Source: an uncultured Bacteroidales bacterium
GTDB taxonomy: Bacteria; Bacteroidota; Bacteroidia; Bacteroidales; UBA932
Assembly: GCA_947305045.1 (NCBI GenBank)
Contig: CAMZCW010000098.1
Span: 1 to 8,267 of the forward strand
Reading direction: 5' to 3'
Length of the DNA: 8,267 nt
Shown here: positions 4,531 through 8,267 of the stretch, piece by piece
How positions within the stretch are numbered: the stretch's first letter is position 1
Layout: every line of letters begins with the position of its first letter
Made by a program: the position numbers and the translations under genes
The notes under the pieces: model-generated
Database searches by the model: none
What the model was told of the DNA's origin: nothing
What the model saw: the letters and a program-made list of their open reading frames with translations, nothing else

Positions 4531-7500
4531 TCTGCTGCCGCCTCCTTCCGGCTCAGCAGTGACTGAATCACCGTGCGCGTTCCGTCCTTGGACAGCAGAT
4601 AGGTGTGCTTGTAATCGGCCACATTGTACGGCACGGGCGACCCGTTCACCAGAAAGATGTTGCGCGCGCCGGCGAAATCCAGGATGCCGCGGACATTTCG
4701 GGGATGCAGCCGGCCAATCTCGTCCATCACGCAGTGGATGCGGAAATCCGAAAACCGTCCGCTCACCCGCTCCTTGAACACATTGATAAGCATAATGTTC
4801 ACCATCGCCTTCACCAGAACATCCGTGCCGTCGGAGCCCACGGACGATATCTTCTCCACCCAGCCGGTGTCATTGTCGTTTTCCGTAATGCGGAACTGCA
4901 GCTGGAAGGTATCGCTGAGGGTTAGCCGGCTGCGCGAAGCGTGTTCGCCGCCGGTAAGCAGCTTCATCAGCGACAACAGATGCCCCACAGCCGCGCTGCG
5001 GGACTCGTCCCGGGAGGCCCCGGAGAAGAGGTTCACCTGGTCCAGATCGTAGCCGTGTTCATCGGCAAATTCCTTGATATGGCCTAGCAGGGTCACCATT
5101 TTATCAGCCGACGGAATGGTGCGAAGCTCAATACTTTTCACCGCGCCGATAAAGTTTTTCTCTTTGAAGTCGTAGTTGATATCCTTGACGATGCCGGCAA
5201 TCTCGGAGGAATTGCGCGAGACCTCGTCCATCTCGTGGGAGATGCGAAGGAGCAGTTCCGTGTAATGCCCGCTGGTGCGGCTGCGGAATTCCTCTATTTT
5301 GTCACTCTCCATGAATTCCACCAGCGAGGAGGCGAAGGCGCGGTACTCCTCGTCGGAGTGGTTGTCTGTCTTGAAATCGAAGATATTCCCCGGGTTAAAG
5401 TGGGACGTAAAGGCGTTAACGCTCTGATAGAAAGCTTGTTCCGTATTCCGTTTTTCGCTCAGGACCCGGTGGATGGTATCGATGAGCGGCCGGCAGGTCT
5501 TGTCCGTCTTCTTCTCCCGTCCCTCCGGGAGAAGAGGAAGGGCGTTACTTTGCTCAAAATTCTCCGCTTCCGAGAGGCCTTCCCGGAGCTGCTTCACAGC
5601 ATCCCTCAGTTCCTGAAGGGTTTCCGTGGCGCGGGCAAGGGCATCCTCTTCTTTTCTACGCTTAAGTTTATAACGTTCTGATAGCGAATTCTTTTTACCC
5701 TCCACCTTGGACTTTTCCGAGAGGAAGATTTCCTTCTTGTCCAGGTAGTCCTCCTTGTCTTTCCGGTAATTGAAAAGAATCTCCTTATTCTGCGCAATCC
5801 GTTTCAGCCGCCCCTGCAGGCCATGAATCTCCTTTTCACAGCGTTCCAGTGCCGTGGCATCGGCCCCCTGCCCGGAGAGTTCCCGGGTCTGCTCCGCGTA
5901 CAGTGCTTCCAATTCTGCTGAGAGTTCCTTCTCCCGGGTAGATATCTCTGCCTCCACCCGGGTGAGAGCATCGTCGTGCTGCTTTTGCAGCGACTTGCGC
6001 TTGCGGGCATCGGCATCCCTAAGCTTCTGGACCTCAGCCTCTTTCTCCTTCAGGAGGGCGTTTAGGGCCTCCGCGGCCAGCACCTTCTCCACGGTCAGTG
6101 CCTGCAGAGCCTCCTTGCACCTTCCCATCGCATCTTCCCGGGCCTTGCGGGTGTTTTCTTCCAGGAACGAGAGTCGCTTGCCGGCATCCTCCAACTTGGC
6201 CGGCAGCATAAGGGCGGCCGCCTGCAGGCCGGATAGCTCGTCCCGCAGCGGCTTGATCCGAGCATTGTACTTTTTCCGAAGAGTAGCAAGTGCAGACTCC
6301 TTCCCTGCCAGAAGACCCTCCTGCCGCTCTTTCAGCGCTGAGAGTTCCTTTTCCCGCTGCCCTTTTTCTTTCATCAGCTGCTCCGGCGTGCGCACACGCA
6401 TCTTGAGGGAGCTCAGGTCCAGATCCACCCCAAACAGGGAATCCCCCTTCACCTCGGAAGGGTATAAGTTCTTGGCATAGAGTACCGTACGTTCATCGGC
6501 TACTTTGCCTATTGTCTCCTCCCAGCCGGGCTTGTGCCGGGAAAGCCACTGGATCAGGGAACCGTCCATGGAGGCTAGGAGCCCCTCGATTTCCGCAATC
6601 TGGGCATCCAGTCCCTTCATCTGCGCCCCCACCTCCGAAAGCTGGTCGTCCCATTCGCGCGCTTCCCGATGCTGCTGGAACTGCCCTTCCTGCATGAGCT
6701 TCTCCACAAGCGCCTCCTGTGTCTTTATCGATGCCTCCAACCTGCCTTTTTCTCCGGCGAGGCGGGACTGCTCATCCCGGGCAGCCTGAATCTCCTGGGC
6801 AAAAGGCGAAAGATGGGCCGCGAGCGCCAGCTGTTTATCCGCTGCTGCCATTCGCTCCTGCAGGTCCGTGAGCAGGCTTCCCTGCGCCGACACGCGCTCC
6901 CGAAAGGCCTCATCCACACCGGAGAGCCCCGCCTGAAGAGCCTCCGAGAGCTTTTGTACCTGCGCATTCAGCGCTGCACCAATCTCTACCTTTCGCCCCT
7001 CCCGGGCTGCGCGCCAGGCGTCAAATCCCAGTTTCAATTCCCGCTCGCGGTCCTTGTACTTGGCCGTGATATCGGCATACTCCCGGGTGAGCCGGTCACG
7101 GAGCGCCTGGGCCGATTCCAACGAGGCCTGTAGCGCCGGCTCCTGCCCGTCCTCCTCAATAATCGTCTGGATACCAATCCCTTCGTATTTCTTCCGAAGT
7201 TTAGGAATCCTGTCCAATTTATCGTTCAGGGCACCCAGTTCCTGCTCCAGGGAAGAGAGTTCATGATTAAACTTATCCTGCAAATCGTCCAGCCTGTCCT
7301 TACACTTCTGTTGCAGCACCTCCGTCTCTTCTACCTGCCTGTCCAGCAGCGGAATCCGCTCCTGCGCATACCGGCAGGCGTAGCGGAGCTCCAGTAGGCT
7401 GCCTGTAAGTTCATCGTCCAGATACAGGAGCTTCCGGTACAGCTCCACCACCTTCTCCCCCTGGCGACGCACCGTCACCTCCCCTTGTTTATTCTTTTGA

Positions 7501-8186
7501 AACCACTGGGAAATGTCATTATATTCCCGTTCAAAACCCGCAAGCTGGCTGCGAAAATACACCAGGTCGATGCCCGGTTCCTCGTCTCCGAGGGACCTTA
7601 TTATAATGTCCTTAATGAAATCGGCATCCACCTTGGCGCCCAGAAACACATTCTGGAGGCTTCGTGGAATGTTCTGATACTTAGCCGTTTCCATGATGCA
7701 GAAGCGCGCAAACTCCTTGCCGGTGGCGCGCTTGTTCCCGTAGATAATGTCCCGGTACTCCTGGTACTCGTCCACAATACGGGTCATGGGAGCGCCCTCC
7801 ACGCGGCGGCGAATGACGGAAGAGTCGGCCGTCACCTCCCCGGCCTCGTCAATGAGCCATTCCCGCCGGAACGGAGCCCCGATAAAGCGGAAGACGCTAT
7901 GCGCGTGCGAGCGGAAAACCAGCACCGTAAAGGCGCCAAACTCGCTCTCCACCTCGTAGGCGATGTAGGAATTGGCGCCCGGAAGATAGAAATCGTCAAA
8001 CGACTTCTTCTCCCGGCTGATGCCCAGGTGCATCTTGTCCCCCGTATAGAAAAACAGGATGGCACGGAGCACGGTGCTCTTTCCAACACCCTGCGTACCA
8101 ATCAGATGCACATTCCCGTCCAGGCGTACCTCCCCGTAACGGATGTTGGCGCTGTTCACAAATACAATTCTACTGAGCTGTCTCAT
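4527..8186 (-). CDS. jetC: JetC/MksB-like SMC ATPase (Wadjet DNA-loop-extruding motor)
   Basis: The 1219-residue protein has complete SMC architecture. Residues 1-240 form the N-terminal ATPase lobe with Walker A GTQGVGKST (30-38). Two long coiled-coil arms (about 275-540 and 600-920) are rich in Glu, Lys, Leu and Gln heptads. Between them lies a hinge-like globular segment (about 543-600) containing WLSRHKPGWEETIGKVADER and FGVDLDLSSLKM. The C-terminal lobe holds a signature-like SSVGSDGTD (1114-1122) and Walker B IHCVMDEIG with Asp1155/Glu1156. In Wadjet and MksBEF systems this subunit uses ATP to extrude DNA loops, and with JetD it removes small circular plasmids. The start MRQLSRIVFVNSANIRYGEV is well defined and has AGGAGG six bases upstream. 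It overlaps the preceding jetB-like gene by 17 bases and the following gene by 4 bases. Antisense open frames inside it are GC-driven shadows. Confidence 0.9.
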   Translation of the reverse strand: MRQLSRIVFVNSANIRYGEVRLDGNVHLIGTQGVGKSTVLRAILFFYTGDKMHLGISREKKSFDDFYLPGANSYIAYEVESEFGAFTVLVFRSHAHSVFRFIGAPFRREWLIDEAGEVTADSSVIRRRVEGAPMTRIVDEYQEYRDIIYGNKRATGKEFARFCIMETAKYQNIPRSLQNVFLGAKVDADFIKDIIIRSLGDEEPGIDLVYFRSQLAGFEREYNDISQWFQKNKQGEVTVRRQGEKVVELYRKLLYLDDELTGSLLELRYACRYAQERIPLLDRQVEETEVLQQKCKDRLDDLQDKFNHELSSLEQELGALNDKLDRIPKLRKKYEGIGIQTIIEEDGQEPALQASLESAQALRDRLTREYADITAKYKDRERELKLGFDAWRAAREGRKVEIGAALNAQVQKLSEALQAGLSGVDEAFRERVSAQGSLLTDLQERMAAADKQLALAAHLSPFAQEIQAARDEQSRLAGEKGRLEASIKTQEALVEKLMQEGQFQQHREAREWDDQLSEVGAQMKGLDAQIAEIEGLLASMDGSLIQWLSRHKPGWEETIGKVADERTVLYAKNLYPSEVKGDSLFGVDLDLSSLKMRVRTPEQLMKEKGQREKELSALKERQEGLLAGKESALATLRKKYNARIKPLRDELSGLQAAALMLPAKLEDAGKRLSFLEENTRKAREDAMGRCKEALQALTVEKVLAAEALNALLKEKEAEVQKLRDADARKRKSLQKQHDDALTRVEAEISTREKELSAELEALYAEQTRELSGQGADATALERCEKEIHGLQGRLKRIAQNKEILFNYRKDKEDYLDKKEIFLSEKSKVEGKKNSLSERYKLKRRKEEDALARATETLQELRDAVKQLREGLSEAENFEQSNALPLLPEGREKKTDKTCRPLIDTIHRVLSEKRNTEQAFYQSVNAFTSHFNPGNIFDFKTDNHSDEEYRAFASSLVEFMESDKIEEFRSRTSGHYTELLLRISHEMDEVSRNSSEIAGIVKDINYDFKEKNFIGAVKSIELRTIPSADKMVTLLGHIKEFADEHGYDLDQVNLFSGASRDESRSAAVGHLLSLMKLLTGGEHASRSRLTLSDTFQLQFRITENDNDTGWVEKISSVGSDGTDVLVKAMVNIMLINVFKERVSGRFSDFRIHCVMDEIGRLHPRNVRGILDFAGARNIFLVNGSPVPYNVADYKHTYLLSKDGTRTVIQSLLSRKEAAAE
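4541..4547 (-). promoter_or_regulatory. Shine-Dalgarno sequence for the jetD-like gene
   Basis: AAGGAGG lies 10 bases before the jetD-like ATG, inside the end of jetC. Bacteroidota genes mostly lack strong Shine-Dalgarno sequences, so this supports the chosen start and fits coupled translation of the overlapping pair. Confidence 0.5.
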
Positions 8187-8267
8187 CGGCGGCCTCCTCC
8201 TCGCTAATCGTTAACATTTCCACCAGCCCTTCCAGGAAATGGAAGGCCGATGTCACCTTGTACACCT
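8170..8267 (-). CDS. jetB: JetB/MksE-like Wadjet subunit, 3' end only
   Basis: The last 31 residues of an upstream gene are visible; the rest lies beyond the right edge. The segment VYKVTSAFHFLEGLVEML is followed by an acidic tail, TISEEEAADETAQ, and a TAG at 8170-8172. A helical segment of this form next to the SMC gene fits the kleisin-partner subunit (JetB, DUF4194, MksE-like), which precedes jetC in the jetA-jetB-jetC-jetD order. The gene overlaps jetC by 17 bases, supporting one transcript. With so few residues the name rests mainly on position; it could also be a fused JetA/B-like protein. Confidence 0.62.
   Translation of the reverse strand, partial: VYKVTSAFHFLEGLVEMLTISEEEAADETAQ

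Noticed and set aside
4800..7400. Possible repeats or a CRISPR-like array in the repetitive-looking region of the SMC gene
   Set aside because: The repetition is coiled-coil heptad coding (Glu, Lys, Leu, Gln codons) with no regular repeat-spacer spacing.
7485..8207. 240-codon plus-strand open frame opposite the start of jetC
   Set aside because: The minus strand encodes the clear Walker A lobe of the SMC protein here, so the antisense frame is a shadow.

Overview
The window most likely comes from a chromosome of the Bacteroidota, probably order Bacteroidales. Two things point there: a typical Bacteroidales-type iron superoxide dismutase, and a near-perfect Bacteroidota promoter (TTTG-N20-TATATTTG) in front of the toxin gene. 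Most of the window is GC-rich. The block from about 2040 to 3620 is clearly richer in A and T, which suggests it was acquired separately. I ran no searches, so all family names rest on reading the translated sequence.

Region by region. (1) 1-794, minus strand: the start of a peroxiredoxin gene of the Bcp type, preceded by sodB, a small peroxide/superoxide defence pair. (2) 889-1862, plus strand: a flavodoxin domain followed by a cyclophilin-like domain. They read as one fusion protein broken by a single-base frameshift near 1467, and an intrinsic terminator follows. (3) 2066-3486, minus strand: three overlapping genes encoding an MqsR-like toxin, an MqsA-like antitoxin with a long C-terminal tail, and a small SecB-like chaperone. 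This is a toxin-antitoxin-chaperone (TAC) module with its own promoter and palindromic operator candidates. (4) 3661-8267, minus strand: three overlapping genes of a Wadjet/MksBEFG-type SMC system. They are the end of a JetB/MksE-like gene, a complete JetC/MksB-like SMC ATPase of 1219 residues, and a compact JetD/MksG-like Toprim nuclease subunit.

How they fit together: regions 3 and 4 together look like part of a defence island. Wadjet systems extrude and cut small circular DNA. In TAC modules the chaperone keeps an aggregation-prone antitoxin active, so diverting the chaperone (by stress or phage proteins) frees the toxin, expected here to be an mRNA-cleaving enzyme. The two systems share a strand but not a transcript start: a promoter for the TAC module lies in the 174-base gap between them. 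The most interesting items are the TAC module with its putative chaperone-addiction tail, the unusually short JetD-like protein, and the broken flavodoxin-cyclophilin fusion.
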